This document shows positions 8,209 through 17,455 of a DNA stretch of 39,426 bases, one piece after another. Source of the stretch: Pirellulales bacterium (GTDB taxonomy: Bacteria > Planctomycetota > Planctomycetia > Pirellulales > JACPPG01); assembly GCA_035546535.1 (NCBI GenBank), contig DASZWQ010000193.1, forward strand, positions 1 to 39,426, given 5' to 3'. The number at the start of each line of letters is the position of its first letter. The first letter of the stretch is position 1. Made by a program: the position numbers and the translations under genes. Under the pieces are notes generated by a model that saw only the letters and a program-made list of their open reading frames with translations, was not told the origin of the DNA and searched no databases.

Positions 8209-8936
8209 CGATTGGCCACGATCTGCGAATTGACGAATTCGCGCACGAAGTCACTGGCAGGCTCGTTAACGATGCTCGCGAACGAGCCCTGCTGAACGAT
8301 GCGACCATTCTCGAGCATGCACACGCGGTCGGCAAACCAGCTCGCTTCAACCAGGTCATGCGTCACCAACAGCACCGTGGCGCCGGTGCGCTCGAACACC
8401 ACTTTCAGGTCACGCTGCAGGCCGGCACGAATCATGGGATCGAGCGCTCCTAGCGGCTCATCCAGCAGCAACAAATGCGGGCTAAGAAACAGCGCGCGCA
8501 TCAGGCTTACACGCTGCCGCTGGCCCCCCGACAGCTCGATAGGGTAACGGCTCAATGCGTCCGGCGGAAAACGCGTCATCTCAACTAATTCCGCCAATCG
8601 CTGATCGCGCCGTCCACGAGACCAGCTCTGATGGCGAGCCATGAGGGTTACATTGGCCGCGGCCGTCAAATGTGGGAACAAGCCCCCCTCTTGAATCACA
8701 TAGCCGAGCCGCCGCCGCACGTCGGGCAGCGTGCGTCCAGATAACACCAGGTCATCGACCACGATCTCTCCAGCGCTGGCTTTCACGAGGCCAGCGACCA
8801 TTCTCAGAATCGTCGTCTTCCCGCAGCCGCTCGGTCCCAGTAGGACGAGCACCTCGCCGGATTTCACCGTCAAATCGAACGGGGGCACGATCGTCTTGCT
8901 TCCGTAAGCCTTTGATACTCCTGAGAATCGAAGCAT
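8205..8936 (-). CDS. ABC importer ATP-binding protein (Opu/ProV type, no CBS domains)
   Basis: A 243-aa ATPase with Walker A GPSGCGKTT (34-42), Q-loop in YVIQEGGLFPHL, signature LSGGQRQ (135-141), Walker B LLLLDEP (155-161) and H-loop THDLVEA. It energises the fused binding-protein/permease encoded next. ProV and OpuCA usually carry C-terminal CBS domains that sense ionic strength. This protein stops right after the nucleotide-binding domain, so osmotic gating is unlikely. The start at 8936 was chosen because AGGA lies 9 nt upstream and the family N-terminus (MLRFSGVSKAYG) begins there; the longer frame to 8987 adds no homologous sequence. Confidence 0.93.
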   Translation of the reverse strand: MLRFSGVSKAYGSKTIVPPFDLTVKSGEVLVLLGPSGCGKTTILRMVAGLVKASAGEIVVDDLVLSGRTLPDVRRRLGYVIQEGGLFPHLTAAANVTLMARHQSWSRGRRDQRLAELVEMTRFPPDALSRYPIELSGGQRQRVSLMRALFLSPHLLLLDEPLGALDPMIRAGLQRDLKVVFERTGATVLLVTHDLVEASWFADRVCMLENGRIVQQGSFASIVNEPASDFVREFVNSQIVANR

Positions 8937-9220
8937 CTTGCTAATTCCTGGGGCGATACGCGGCAGGCATTCGCACTCCGCGAGCATCTAGATCAAGTGT
9001 CCAGCACTGCCTTGCTGGAACAGATTTTGCACTACCGCGTACGGAATTCGTGCTTTTGAAGTTCTGCAAAGAATATGCCGCGGTGGCACCTGGGACATTG
9101 GACTTTGGTATTGTCTCGCCGTCCAATACGTAAGTCCAACGGTCCACTCTCTGGGGAGTTTTAACCTTCACGAACTCATGTCCCAGGAGCGATCAGCTCC
9201 TTGCACCCCGGAGGGCAGCC
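8937..9220. promoter_or_regulatory. Divergent promoter region between the ABC importer and egtBD
   Basis: A 284-nt gap between divergent starts. It should hold promoters for both units, although I cannot place -35/-10 boxes with confidence. A small hairpin (AGGAGC-GATCA-GCTCCT, about 9185-9201) lies in the egtB leader just before its ribosome-binding site. A minus-strand frame here (8941-9171) has only a GTG start, no good ribosome site and no recognisable motifs. Confidence 0.4.
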
Positions 9221-10483
9221 ATGTCGGGTCTCATCTCTACATTTCAAACGGTCCGATCGCTGACCCGCACGCTGATTGCCGATCTTTCTGCCGAAGACCA
9301 GATGGTCCAATCCTGTCCCGAGGCCAGTCCAGTCAAGTGGCATCAGGCGCATACCACGTGGTTCTTCGAGACCTTCGTGCTAAGAGATTTTCTGCCTGCT
9401 TACAAGCCCTTTCGCGAAGAGTTCCGCTGGCTCTTCAACAGCTATTACAACGCGCTGGGCGAGGAAATTCCGGATAAAAAGCTGCGCGCTTCCTTTTCGC
9501 GCCCTTCACTCGATGAGGTCGTGGCGTATCGAGCACACGTCGACCAGGCAATAGAACGACTCCTTGCGCGCCCCGTTGATGATGAGGTGTCGCGGCGCAT
9601 CGTCTTGGGCTTGAATCACGAGCAGCAGCATCAGGAACTCGCGCTGACGGATATTAAGCACGCGTTTTTCGCAACTCCGCTGCATCCATCCTACGCGGCC
9701 GGCCCACTCCCGAGAGAAGGAAACAGGTCGGTCCCGAAGGTCGAGTGGCACAGCTTCAACGGCGGGCTGGTCGAGATCGGCTATCCGCTGCGAGCTGCAA
9801 ACCTTCTCGATTTTTGCTTCGACAACGAAGGGCCGCGGCACAAGGTCCATTTGGAACCTTTCCAGATCGCCGGCCGCGAGGTCACGTGCGGTGAATATCT
9901 CGAGTTCATGGCCGACGACGCGTACGCGCGCCCCGAACTCTGGCTGTCGGCGGGCTGGGATGCCGTGAAAGCCACGCGTTGGCGGGCCCCTCTTTACTGG
10001 CTACGCGACCCGGGCGATGCCGCCGGCTGGCGCGTTTTCACTTTGCGAGGCTGGCATGGGCTGTCCACGCTACTCGATGTGCCAGTAAGTCACATTAGCT
10101 TTTTCGAAGGCGACGCCTTTGCACGCTGGCGTGGTTGCCGGCTGCCGACCGAAGCCGAATGGGAATCGGTCGCCAGCCCGGCCGCCGTCCGCGGAAACCT
10201 GCTCGACACCGCTCGACTGCATCCGGCCCCAGCGCGCGGCGACGGTATCGAACAGCTATTCGGCGATTGTTGGGAATGGACAGCCAGCCCTTATACCGGC
10301 TACCCGGGATACCGGCCCCTGCCAGGCGCGCTGGGTGAATACAACGGCAAGTTCATGAGTGGCCAGATGGTTTTGCGCGGCGGGTCCTGCATTACCCCCG
10401 CGAATCATATTCGCGCAACGTACCGCAACTTCTTCGATCCAGCGACTCGGTGGCAGTTTTCCGGTTTACGCCTGGCAAAGTAG
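9221..10483 (+). CDS. egtB: Hercynylcysteine sulfoxide synthase EgtB
   Basis: A 420-aa non-haem iron enzyme of ergothioneine synthesis. It joins hercynine to a thiol (gamma-glutamylcysteine or cysteine) with O2, forming the sulfoxide. The N-terminal DinB-like domain carries WHQAH (40-44) and NHEQQHQEL (132-140). His44, His133 and His137 fit the three iron ligands of the family. The C-terminal formylglycine-generating-enzyme-like domain has LPTEAEWE, LFGDCWEWT and the diagnostic EYNGKFMSGQMVLRGGSC stretch. The start at 9221 has GGAGG 6 nt upstream. egtD follows 15 nt later on the same strand, so the two form an operon. No egtA, egtC or egtE is visible here. The thiol donor and the C-S lyase step must come from elsewhere. 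Confidence 0.96.
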   Translation: MSGLISTFQTVRSLTRTLIADLSAEDQMVQSCPEASPVKWHQAHTTWFFETFVLRDFLPAYKPFREEFRWLFNSYYNALGEEIPDKKLRASFSRPSLDEVVAYRAHVDQAIERLLARPVDDEVSRRIVLGLNHEQQHQELALTDIKHAFFATPLHPSYAAGPLPREGNRSVPKVEWHSFNGGLVEIGYPLRAANLLDFCFDNEGPRHKVHLEPFQIAGREVTCGEYLEFMADDAYARPELWLSAGWDAVKATRWRAPLYWLRDPGDAAGWRVFTLRGWHGLSTLLDVPVSHISFFEGDAFARWRGCRLPTEAEWESVASPAAVRGNLLDTARLHPAPARGDGIEQLFGDCWEWTASPYTGYPGYRPLPGALGEYNGKFMSGQMVLRGGSCITPANHIRATYRNFFDPATRWQFSGLRLAK

Positions 10484-10498
10484 AAGGTGTCTCCTCAC

Positions 10499-11497
10499 AT
10501 GATTACGTCCTCTTTCGCGGTGGAGTTGGAACGCGGTTCTTCGCGGAATACACGCGAAATGCTGATCACGGAGGTCCAGCGCGGTTTGGCGATGCGGCCT
10601 CGCTCGCTTGCGCCGTGGATGTTTTACGACGCGCGCGGTTCGCAGATTTTCGAACGCATCACTCAGTTGCCGGAGTACTACCCCACGCGTACGGAGCGCA
10701 ACATTCTGGCGCGCAATGGGGAGCGTATCCTTGCTGCCGCCTTTCCTGATCGAGCGAAAGCCCTGCGCCTCGTGGAACTCGGGGCTGGCACGGGGGCGAA
10801 GACGGCGATCCTGCTCAATGCCGCCGCCAGGTCGCGCGAGGACGTGCTGTACGTACCCGTGGATGTGTCGCTGGCTGCGCTCGAGATGGCCCGCGAGACG
10901 ATCACGACGTTGTCACCCGAAGTCGACATAGCGCCGATCGTGGCCAACTATGTGACAGACCCACCGCGACTCGAATCTTTCCCGGGCCCCACGCTTGGCT
11001 TGTACATCGGTTCCAGTATCGGCAATTTTGCGCCTGCCGAGGCGCGCACCATTCTTTGCAACTTGATCGGTCAGCTGCAAGCCGGTGATGCCCTGCTGCT
11101 CGGAGTCGACATGGTGAAAGACGAGCGCACTCTAGTGGCGGCGTATGACGACCGGCAGGGAGTAACGGCGGCATTCAACGTGAACTTGCTGCATCGCCTC
11201 AATCGAGAGCTGAACGCGGATTTTAATCCTCTGAAATTCCGTCATCGTGCGTTCTGGAACCCGCTGCATTCACGCATCGAGATGCACTTGGAGAGCACTT
11301 GCGATCAGCAGGTTCGAATTCCCGGCGCAGACCTTCATGTCCATTTCGCAAGAGGCGAAGGTATTCACACCGAAAACAGCTACAAATTCACCAGCGAGAT
11401 GATCGGCATGCTCCTCGGCGACGCCGGCTTTTCGGTCGAGCACACGTGGACGGACGAGCGTCGGTGGTATTCCGTGACGCTCGCTCGCGTCCGGTAA
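10499..11497 (+). CDS. egtD: L-histidine N-alpha-methyltransferase EgtD
   Basis: A 332-aa SAM-dependent enzyme that trimethylates histidine to hercynine, the first step of ergothioneine synthesis. Family features are YDARGSQIFERITQLPEYYP (43-62), the SAM motif VELGAGTGAK (92-101), YVPVDVS (118-124), and GSSIGNF (171-177). The ending is NSYKFT...AGF...WTDERRWYSVTLA. The ATG at 10499 has AGAAGG about 11 nt upstream. A GTG at 10487 is in frame but overlaps that ribosome site. It lies 15 nt after egtB. A short GCATC-ATGA-GATGC hairpin follows the stop, and the next gene converges from the other side 32 nt later. Confidence 0.96.
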   Translation: MITSSFAVELERGSSRNTREMLITEVQRGLAMRPRSLAPWMFYDARGSQIFERITQLPEYYPTRTERNILARNGERILAAAFPDRAKALRLVELGAGTGAKTAILLNAAARSREDVLYVPVDVSLAALEMARETITTLSPEVDIAPIVANYVTDPPRLESFPGPTLGLYIGSSIGNFAPAEARTILCNLIGQLQAGDALLLGVDMVKDERTLVAAYDDRQGVTAAFNVNLLHRLNRELNADFNPLKFRHRAFWNPLHSRIEMHLESTCDQQVRIPGADLHVHFARGEGIHTENSYKFTSEMIGMLLGDAGFSVEHTWTDERRWYSVTLARVR

Positions 11498-11529
11498 GGC
11501 ATCATGAGATGCTTCGACGGTCGGCGCGG

Positions 11530-12972
11530 TTATTCGCGTAAGACGGAAGGCGCAGGAGTATTCTCTCCGTGTCCATCACTCCCTGGGCGAAGTGCCGCGC
11601 TATCCTTCAGCGCCGCCTCAGCCGCACGATAGCGCGACACAATCCCAGCTTGTGGGAAAAGGCCGCCTCCAAGAATCAGGACGGCAAGCGTTAGAGCAGC
11701 GCACCGTTCGGGAGTGGTGATCGCGAGCGATAGCGTGGAAATGCGTCGGCCGCCGCCGAAGAGCAAGAAATAAGCTCGAAGGACTGCAATGCCGTTCACA
11801 GCCGCAGTCAGCACGATCGCGATAGCGATCGCGGGGCTGGCTCCCATCGCGCCCTCGACGAGGAGCTCCATTCCTACAAATCCCAGCGTGCCAGGAAATC
11901 CCACACAGCCCAAGCCCGTCAGCAGAAAGCACACCGCGAGCGCCGGTGAATGGTCGTAGAGTCCCGAGAACTGCCTGAGTGACAGCCGACCGAATCGGGC
12001 TTCGAGCGCTCGGATCGTCAAGCCCAATCCGCCCAGTGAAAGCGCCGCGGAGATCCACAGGAACAATGCCGCTGTTAAGCTCATCGAGGTATGCAACTCC
12101 ATTCCCACCAGCACGAGCGATGCGTGACTGAGAAAAAGGAACGCGAAGAACCGCCGCTGTTCCTTTTGCACGGCAGCCATTCCCGCGGCGTAACTTGCAG
12201 TGACCAGCGAGACGAGGGAAATTCCCGTGAGAATCCAATCCGGCGCGATCGGTAGTACCAGCCGAACGGCCAGGTACACGCCCGTGAGAGGCCCCGCAAA
12301 GAGTAAGGCTGTGCCGAACGAGGCATTCTCGAACAGTTCCGTTACCCAAACGTGAACGGGTACGGTGCCGCTGCGGATCAAAACCGCGAAGAGCATGAGG
12401 GCCGAGGCGAGTGTTGCCGATTGGACGGGTAACGCCGGATCGATGCACGCCCATCCGCCGACGAGGCAGACGGCAAAAAGTCCCATGTGCAGTGCATACA
12501 CGCGTGTCGATGTGCCGCGACGGACGAGCTCGAACCACGTCAACCCTGCGCTCGCGAGAAGAAGCCCAATCAGCACCCAGGGTGTTTTGCAACCGAACGT
12601 CGCAAGTCGCACCGATTCGAGACTGAGCATCCAAGCAAACGAATAACGTGGGAATTTCGTGCGCGCGGTTGTGAAAATAGTCAGCAAGTGCAAGAGCGCC
12701 ACGAGTGGCAAGAGCGGGGCGCTCAATGCGTCCACCTCCAGAAAACGGACGTCGAAGAGCCGAGGCAGCGCGTCCCACTCGCTCGCGCCGGTCGGTGAAT
12801 GGCCAGTGGCCTGACCGACGAGGACGAAGAGCGTGCAGGCCAGTGTGATGGCAGCGAACGCGAAACTCCATCGCAGTGCAGCGACGGGGTTCCGCACTCG
12901 GGCTACGCACACTCCGCCCATCAAGGGAACGCCGACAGACAGCTCCAACCACGGGACGGCAAAAACGCTCAT
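11530..12972 (-). CDS. NuoM/MrpD-like membrane subunit (second antiporter-like protein of the dab operon)
   Basis: A 480-aa polytopic membrane protein with the fold of proton-conducting complex I or Mrp subunits. It has about 13 predicted hydrophobic helices, and a VQKEQRRFFAFLFLSHASLV segment (268-287) keeps the TM8 lysine region. The residues usually needed for proton translocation look altered. The TM7 position that is normally Lys is Arg200 (IRSGTVPVHVWV), and no Glu sits where the TM5 GWEL/FFE motif is expected. Its start overlaps the dabB stop by 4 nt (ATGA), so it belongs to the same transcript. It may be an accessory or scaffold subunit of the bicarbonate pump. It could also be annotated generically as a NADH dehydrogenase subunit, but no complex I genes are nearby. 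Confidence 0.8.
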   Translation of the reverse strand: MSVFAVPWLELSVGVPLMGGVCVARVRNPVAALRWSFAFAAITLACTLFVLVGQATGHSPTGASEWDALPRLFDVRFLEVDALSAPLLPLVALLHLLTIFTTARTKFPRYSFAWMLSLESVRLATFGCKTPWVLIGLLLASAGLTWFELVRRGTSTRVYALHMGLFAVCLVGGWACIDPALPVQSATLASALMLFAVLIRSGTVPVHVWVTELFENASFGTALLFAGPLTGVYLAVRLVLPIAPDWILTGISLVSLVTASYAAGMAAVQKEQRRFFAFLFLSHASLVLVGMELHTSMSLTAALFLWISAALSLGGLGLTIRALEARFGRLSLRQFSGLYDHSPALAVCFLLTGLGCVGFPGTLGFVGMELLVEGAMGASPAIAIAIVLTAAVNGIAVLRAYFLLFGGGRRISTLSLAITTPERCAALTLAVLILGGGLFPQAGIVSRYRAAEAALKDSAALRPGSDGHGENTPAPSVLRE

Positions 12973-14381
12973 GGTACGGGCCTCGCCACGTCAGCAACTG
13001 GTTGGGCCTGCGCCGAAGTCGTGGACGCTGCGCTCGGTCGTCGACCCGCGAGGAAATCGCCCCACTGCCGCTCGATCTTGTCGAAGCCACGGAATAGATT
13101 GACGAAAGGTGCCACCACGAACTCCATCAAAATCGAGTCGAGATAGCCGCGCTCCAGCGCGAATATGTAGATCCACGAGCGAAACCGAACCGGCAACAGG
13201 TGCAGGTAGCGGGCATCGGGCCGTCGCAACCGGCCGCCTATCGCACCTTCCAAGCGGCGGTAATCCTGCAGCAGCATGGGCGCACGGACGAATTGCAGCG
13301 TCCGAACGCATGCATGTCCGAGAAGGTGCGCAAGCGCTACGTACCAGAGGGCAGGGATCCAGGCCCCCAGCCCGATTTCGGCCACGATCAACCCGACTTG
13401 CGTGAGCGAGGCGAAGGAGAGCACGCTCTTGATGTCCGTCTGGACGCTCCCCACCAAATGTGCGTAAATTGCGGTCACCAATCCCAGGACGATGACTAAC
13501 AGCGCGAGCGCATGCGAGGCAACAAGCAGCGGATTCATTCGCAAGAGAAGAAATGCGCCAAGATGGACGGAGAGGGCCCCATAGAAGACAGCACTCGACG
13601 GCGTCGGCCCTTCCATCGCCCGCGGGAGCCAGCCCGAAAATGGCACCAGCGCCGACTTCCCCGCAGCAGCGATCACGAGGAGCAAACCGATCACAAGTGC
13701 CTGGACCGCGGTCGCCACGGTTGCACCTTCTGGCCACGGGTGCAAGGAATTAGTGGCCAAGAGCCGTCCGAAGTCACCTTCCCCCAGCATGTGATGCATC
13801 AGGATCGCAGCCAGCAACAGAGCGGCGTCCGAGACGCGATAGATGATCCAGATGTGGAGGCCGCTACGAACCGGAGCCGGCCGTTCCTGGAGGAAAGCGA
13901 CAAGTAGCGCACTGGACAGGCCGACCAGTTCCCATCCAACGAATAGGGTTTCGATGGTACCTGCCAGACATGCCGTAACCATGCCAACGATAAAAATCGC
14001 AAACAACGTGAAGAATCGGTTGTAACCCCGCTCCCGATGCATGTAACGCGTGGCAAACGACACGATGACGCCGCACAGCAGGAATGTCAGGATCACGAGT
14101 GGGACCGAGAGCCGGTCGAACACGAACTTTAAGACAAAGTGGTAGTGGGGAAGACGAATCCATTCAGCGGATAGCACCGTGACGAGCCGCGTCCCCTCGA
14201 TCAGCATTGCCATCAACACCCCGAGGGCGGCGAGCAATCCGGTCACCATTGTCAGGCGAGCCAAGCCGTTGATATTCCGCTCAGGGAGCGGCCGATCGAT
14301 CATCGAGCTGCTTCCGAGTATCGCAAGCAGCAGGGCGGGCGAAAGCAATACGATGGGCCCCAGCACGGCAGCGATTTCCAT
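12969..14381 (-). CDS. dabB: DabB, proton-conducting subunit of the inorganic-carbon pump
   Basis: A 470-aa NuoL-like membrane protein. It keeps the TM5 glutamate (Glu151 in FVGWELVGLSS) and the TM7 lysine (Lys242 in AAGKSALVPFSGWLPRAMEG), the usual proton-path residues. The VGSVQTDIKSVLSFASLTQ loop is also present. The C-terminus ends in a soluble FDKIERQWGDFLAGRRPS tail like that of DabB proteins. DabB is thought to couple cation or proton movement to CO2 hydration by DabA at the membrane. The start lies 2 nt after the dabA stop, and the stop overlaps the next gene by 4 nt. The strict coupling argues for stoichiometric assembly. Confidence 0.9.
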   Translation of the reverse strand: MEIAAVLGPIVLLSPALLLAILGSSSMIDRPLPERNINGLARLTMVTGLLAALGVLMAMLIEGTRLVTVLSAEWIRLPHYHFVLKFVFDRLSVPLVILTFLLCGVIVSFATRYMHRERGYNRFFTLFAIFIVGMVTACLAGTIETLFVGWELVGLSSALLVAFLQERPAPVRSGLHIWIIYRVSDAALLLAAILMHHMLGEGDFGRLLATNSLHPWPEGATVATAVQALVIGLLLVIAAAGKSALVPFSGWLPRAMEGPTPSSAVFYGALSVHLGAFLLLRMNPLLVASHALALLVIVLGLVTAIYAHLVGSVQTDIKSVLSFASLTQVGLIVAEIGLGAWIPALWYVALAHLLGHACVRTLQFVRAPMLLQDYRRLEGAIGGRLRRPDARYLHLLPVRFRSWIYIFALERGYLDSILMEFVVAPFVNLFRGFDKIERQWGDFLAGRRPSAASTTSAQAQPVADVARPVP

Positions 14382-14383
14382 GA

Positions 14384-17300
14384 TCAGACTTCCACGACCT
14401 TATGGGACTGGTAGCATTTCCCGACTTCCGCGAACTCCAGATGGTCACGCCAACCGCGATACCAGTCCACGGATGATTCGGCCGTCGGCAGACGCTCGGC
14501 AACGGGTTGGTACGGAAAGAACTTGCGATATTCAAATAGCTCGATGCGGGAAGAGTGCGGATCGAGCACCGCCAGCCGTACCCAGCGGTTCCGAACCAGC
14601 CGGTCGATGGCAGCGTTGCGAGACATGAGGTTGACGATCACCGCTGGCGTCGTCTCGACCACGATCAATAACCGCATCGGTTCGTGAATCTCGACCATCT
14701 GCCAGGGCAGCCCTGTTCTCATGTCGCTGGCCGCGCCGTCCATCACACCGACAAGTGATGTGATGTTGTGCGGGAGCTTCGTCCCGCAGCCCCATCCGGT
14801 CGAATCCACGCGACAGAAGTAATATTCGAGGCTTATTCCGGCGCAAACAGGCACGGCGGCGGCCAAAACGCGAGCCAATATTGTTGCCTCCGCATCATCA
14901 CGCGTCGGGTCGTAGGAGACGAGAAATGCGCGGCGATCGAGAAACAGGCCGCGGGTTCGCTGCCGCCGTCCGACAATGCAAATAGCATTGGTCGCATGAC
15001 CCATCTCGGGGCGGACCTGGGCCAGGTCCTCGGATCGATTCTCGACGTGTTCCCTGGCGCCGGCAAACGTCAGCGTCAGGGGGGCCGACTCGAATCTCCT
15101 GCAACGCTCGTGGGCATTTCCGCCGAGCGCCTGCTCAATCGCGGTACGCGCATAGTCCAAATCGGCGCGATGAGTTCCGGGCAACAGGTCCTCGTCGAAG
15201 ACCCTGAGGGTTTCATCACAGGTATTGTGGAGGGCGCCCAGGAACCAGGTATCGGCGGGGATGACTAACCCGCGATGTGCCAAGCCGGCTCGAACTCGAC
15301 CGTCGTTCAACATCGCCGCGATCGCGCGGGCATTGGCCCCCCCCGCCGAACCGCCGCAGGCACCGCAATCGTAGGCCGACGCGTGTGGGTTATTCATGCT
15401 CCGCGACCCGTGGCCAATGAAAAGCACCAACCGGGAAAAGTTCTGAAGCAGTCCGATGTCGCGAAGCTGTCGTTCCGCGAGATCGGTCATTTCATCCGAG
15501 GTATATCCCAAGTGCTCACCCTGCGAGCCCGGGGTGCCTGCGCTTCGTTCCAGGCCAAGGCGCGTACGCGGCGGATGGACGAAGCGCGCCAGTCGTGCAC
15601 GGATACCGGCGGCAAGTCGCGGTGAAAGCGTGCGGGCAATTAAAGGAATCGTTGCCAACACTCCGAGTGCTGCGGTCAAGAATGCTCCCGTCAAGATTCC
15701 ACGGGTGCCCCGATGAATGTTGTGAAAGACGGTTCCCATCAGCCGCCGCGCCTGACGGCGCCTGTGGGCATCCGGCACCGCGTCGTCGGAGCGCTCTTCG
15801 ACATAGTGCCTGGGTTGAATAACGATGGGACAAAGTGGCACGAAGTGAGCGTCGGCACTGCCGCGATAGTACATCGCTACGCCGAAAAACCCGGCGGCGC
15901 TGAATGTCTCACAGTCCGAGGCCGCTTCCTCCAGGTGCCGGCGAAAAGACTCCTCCCGCTCATCCAGGCAGGTGATTACCTGGAAACGGGGTGTGGCCGG
16001 CGCTGGTTGCGGCGCGTGGAGCGCGAGTGCGTCCAAGGCCTGTTCGCGGAATCGCTTCTCGTATGCCGCATGCAAGGCGCGACGCCGTTGAATACCGCCG
16101 AACGCTTCGATCTCACGAATCAGGTCCGCCCATTCCTCGGCTGTTCTGCGAAGGAGCCTGTCGGGCGGCCAGCCGAGGACCTGCGCAAGCTCGAAAACAC
16201 TGAATGCCCGCTGCTGTTCGCTTGACGGAGCCGAACGAGGACAGCGCTTGCGGAGTTCGGCCCTCAGCGATGCGAGAGGGCCGGTATAGCCGAGTGTTTG
16301 TTGCGAAGCGTCAATTAGCGCGAAACGTTCCAACAACAGGCGAACCGCGAGGAATTCCGTCAGGGTGCCCGCCGGAATCGCATGTGGGACACGGTCGCCA
16401 CGGATCTCGATCTGCTGAATGATGCCGGCCCAGCCCCGAAGCGAGAGCAACGTTTCCTCGAGAAATGTATCCCACGCGGATTCCGGAACGCCAAGTGCCG
16501 CAAGCGACTCGAGAATTGAGTCCAGGGCGCTGGTCTGCGCGTCTTGTAGTCGAGCCATCTCGCGGGCAAGTCGCCGCAGCCACGGTACCGGCGAGGCCCG
16601 CTTCCGGTAGAGCGATGCGAATGCCTGGAAAAACCCCTTCTCGCGGTCCGGGAGCACCCAATGCGCCACTCCTTGATCGACGAAGGCGGCGGAGAAGCGA
16701 ATAAGAATCGGGTTCACGAGCAAGTCGATGTCGATGCCGGTCATTTGCAGAAGTAGATCGCGGTGCCGCAGCGGAATCGACGGAGCCTCCGTGAATTCGG
16801 GCACCGCCTGGACGCCTTCGCGACAGACATGCCAAAGTGCTTCAAGCGCAACGGCTTCCCACGTCTCCGCCGACCAACTTTCGATTCTCGACTCGCCGAA
16901 TTTCTCGAAAAGTGCGTTCACCCAGTCAGGTTGGCGGCGCGCGACGGTAGTTCCGTTGCGACCGCGAAGATCGCGCATCACCCACCGCCGAGTCTCGGCG
17001 ATCAATTTCTGCTTGACGGCAACGGACGCCATCGGACTGACGCGCTGCAGTGCGTCGGTCATCGCGACGAACCAAGAGAGTTCCTCCGCTGGCCCGGACC
17101 GTAGCGGGTATTGGAGCATGGCGAGCCGAAGGTCGATCCGGCTGACTAATCGGGCTACGCCATCGACCGCGCTTATCCCGAGATCGTCCTCGAGCACCGC
17201 CCACAAATCGTCGGCCCGGATGCGCCCGGCCGTAAGCGCATCACGATAGCTGGATTCCGGAAGATAGGGCTCGCCGCCGAATATCTGGGTACCATGTTCG

Positions 17301-17455
17301 AGCGCCTGGTCGAACGGCAAATCCTCAAAGGCGTGTAACGTATTATGGTGGATGAAGACCGTGATGGGGCCCTGTGCAGGAAGCAAATGCGCGGCCCGCT
17401 CGATTGCCTCTCGCAGCACTCGATAACGGCCATCCGTGGCGGCGGAGCTGCTCAT
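14384..17455 (-). CDS. dabA: DabA (DUF2309/UPF0753), beta-carbonic-anhydrase-like subunit
   Basis: A 1023-aa member of the DabA family, the cytoplasmic catalytic subunit of DAB inorganic-carbon accumulation complexes. The N-terminus has the family motif VFIHHNTLHAFEDLPFDQAL (33-52). The predicted zinc site is complete. Cys496 and Asp498 lie in ITCLDEREESFRRH, His682 in FIGHGSRS and Cys697 in AYDCGACGG. The spacings (2 between Cys and Asp, 15 between His and Cys) equal those I recall for the characterised Halothiobacillus protein (C351/D353, H524/C539). It should hydrate CO2 to bicarbonate vectorially with DabB. Its start overlaps the upstream regulator stop by 4 nt. In a presumably heterotrophic planctomycete it may feed carboxylases or buffer pH rather than serve carbon fixation. 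Confidence 0.95.
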   Translation of the reverse strand: MSSSAATDGRYRVLREAIERAAHLLPAQGPITVFIHHNTLHAFEDLPFDQALEHGTQIFGGEPYLPESSYRDALTAGRIRADDLWAVLEDDLGISAVDGVARLVSRIDLRLAMLQYPLRSGPAEELSWFVAMTDALQRVSPMASVAVKQKLIAETRRWVMRDLRGRNGTTVARRQPDWVNALFEKFGESRIESWSAETWEAVALEALWHVCREGVQAVPEFTEAPSIPLRHRDLLLQMTGIDIDLLVNPILIRFSAAFVDQGVAHWVLPDREKGFFQAFASLYRKRASPVPWLRRLAREMARLQDAQTSALDSILESLAALGVPESAWDTFLEETLLSLRGWAGIIQQIEIRGDRVPHAIPAGTLTEFLAVRLLLERFALIDASQQTLGYTGPLASLRAELRKRCPRSAPSSEQQRAFSVFELAQVLGWPPDRLLRRTAEEWADLIREIEAFGGIQRRRALHAAYEKRFREQALDALALHAPQPAPATPRFQVITCLDEREESFRRHLEEAASDCETFSAAGFFGVAMYYRGSADAHFVPLCPIVIQPRHYVEERSDDAVPDAHRRRQARRLMGTVFHNIHRGTRGILTGAFLTAALGVLATIPLIARTLSPRLAAGIRARLARFVHPPRTRLGLERSAGTPGSQGEHLGYTSDEMTDLAERQLRDIGLLQNFSRLVLFIGHGSRSMNNPHASAYDCGACGGSAGGANARAIAAMLNDGRVRAGLAHRGLVIPADTWFLGALHNTCDETLRVFDEDLLPGTHRADLDYARTAIEQALGGNAHERCRRFESAPLTLTFAGAREHVENRSEDLAQVRPEMGHATNAICIVGRRQRTRGLFLDRRAFLVSYDPTRDDAEATILARVLAAAVPVCAGISLEYYFCRVDSTGWGCGTKLPHNITSLVGVMDGAASDMRTGLPWQMVEIHEPMRLLIVVETTPAVIVNLMSRNAAIDRLVRNRWVRLAVLDPHSSRIELFEYRKFFPYQPVAERLPTAESSVDWYRGWRDHLEFAEVGKCYQSHKVVEV

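Noticed and set aside
8941..9171. 76-residue minus-strand frame in the importer/egtB promoter region
   Set aside because: GTG start, no convincing ribosome site, no motif; the region is needed for two divergent promoters.
11618..13090. 490-residue minus-strand frame over the NuoM-like gene
   Set aside because: Arg/Ser/His-rich shadow frame overlapping a gene with clear membrane-protein content and start/stop coupling.
11530..14381. Respiratory complex I genes
   Set aside because: The two antiporter-like genes are coupled to dabA and the regulator, and no other nuo genes are near.
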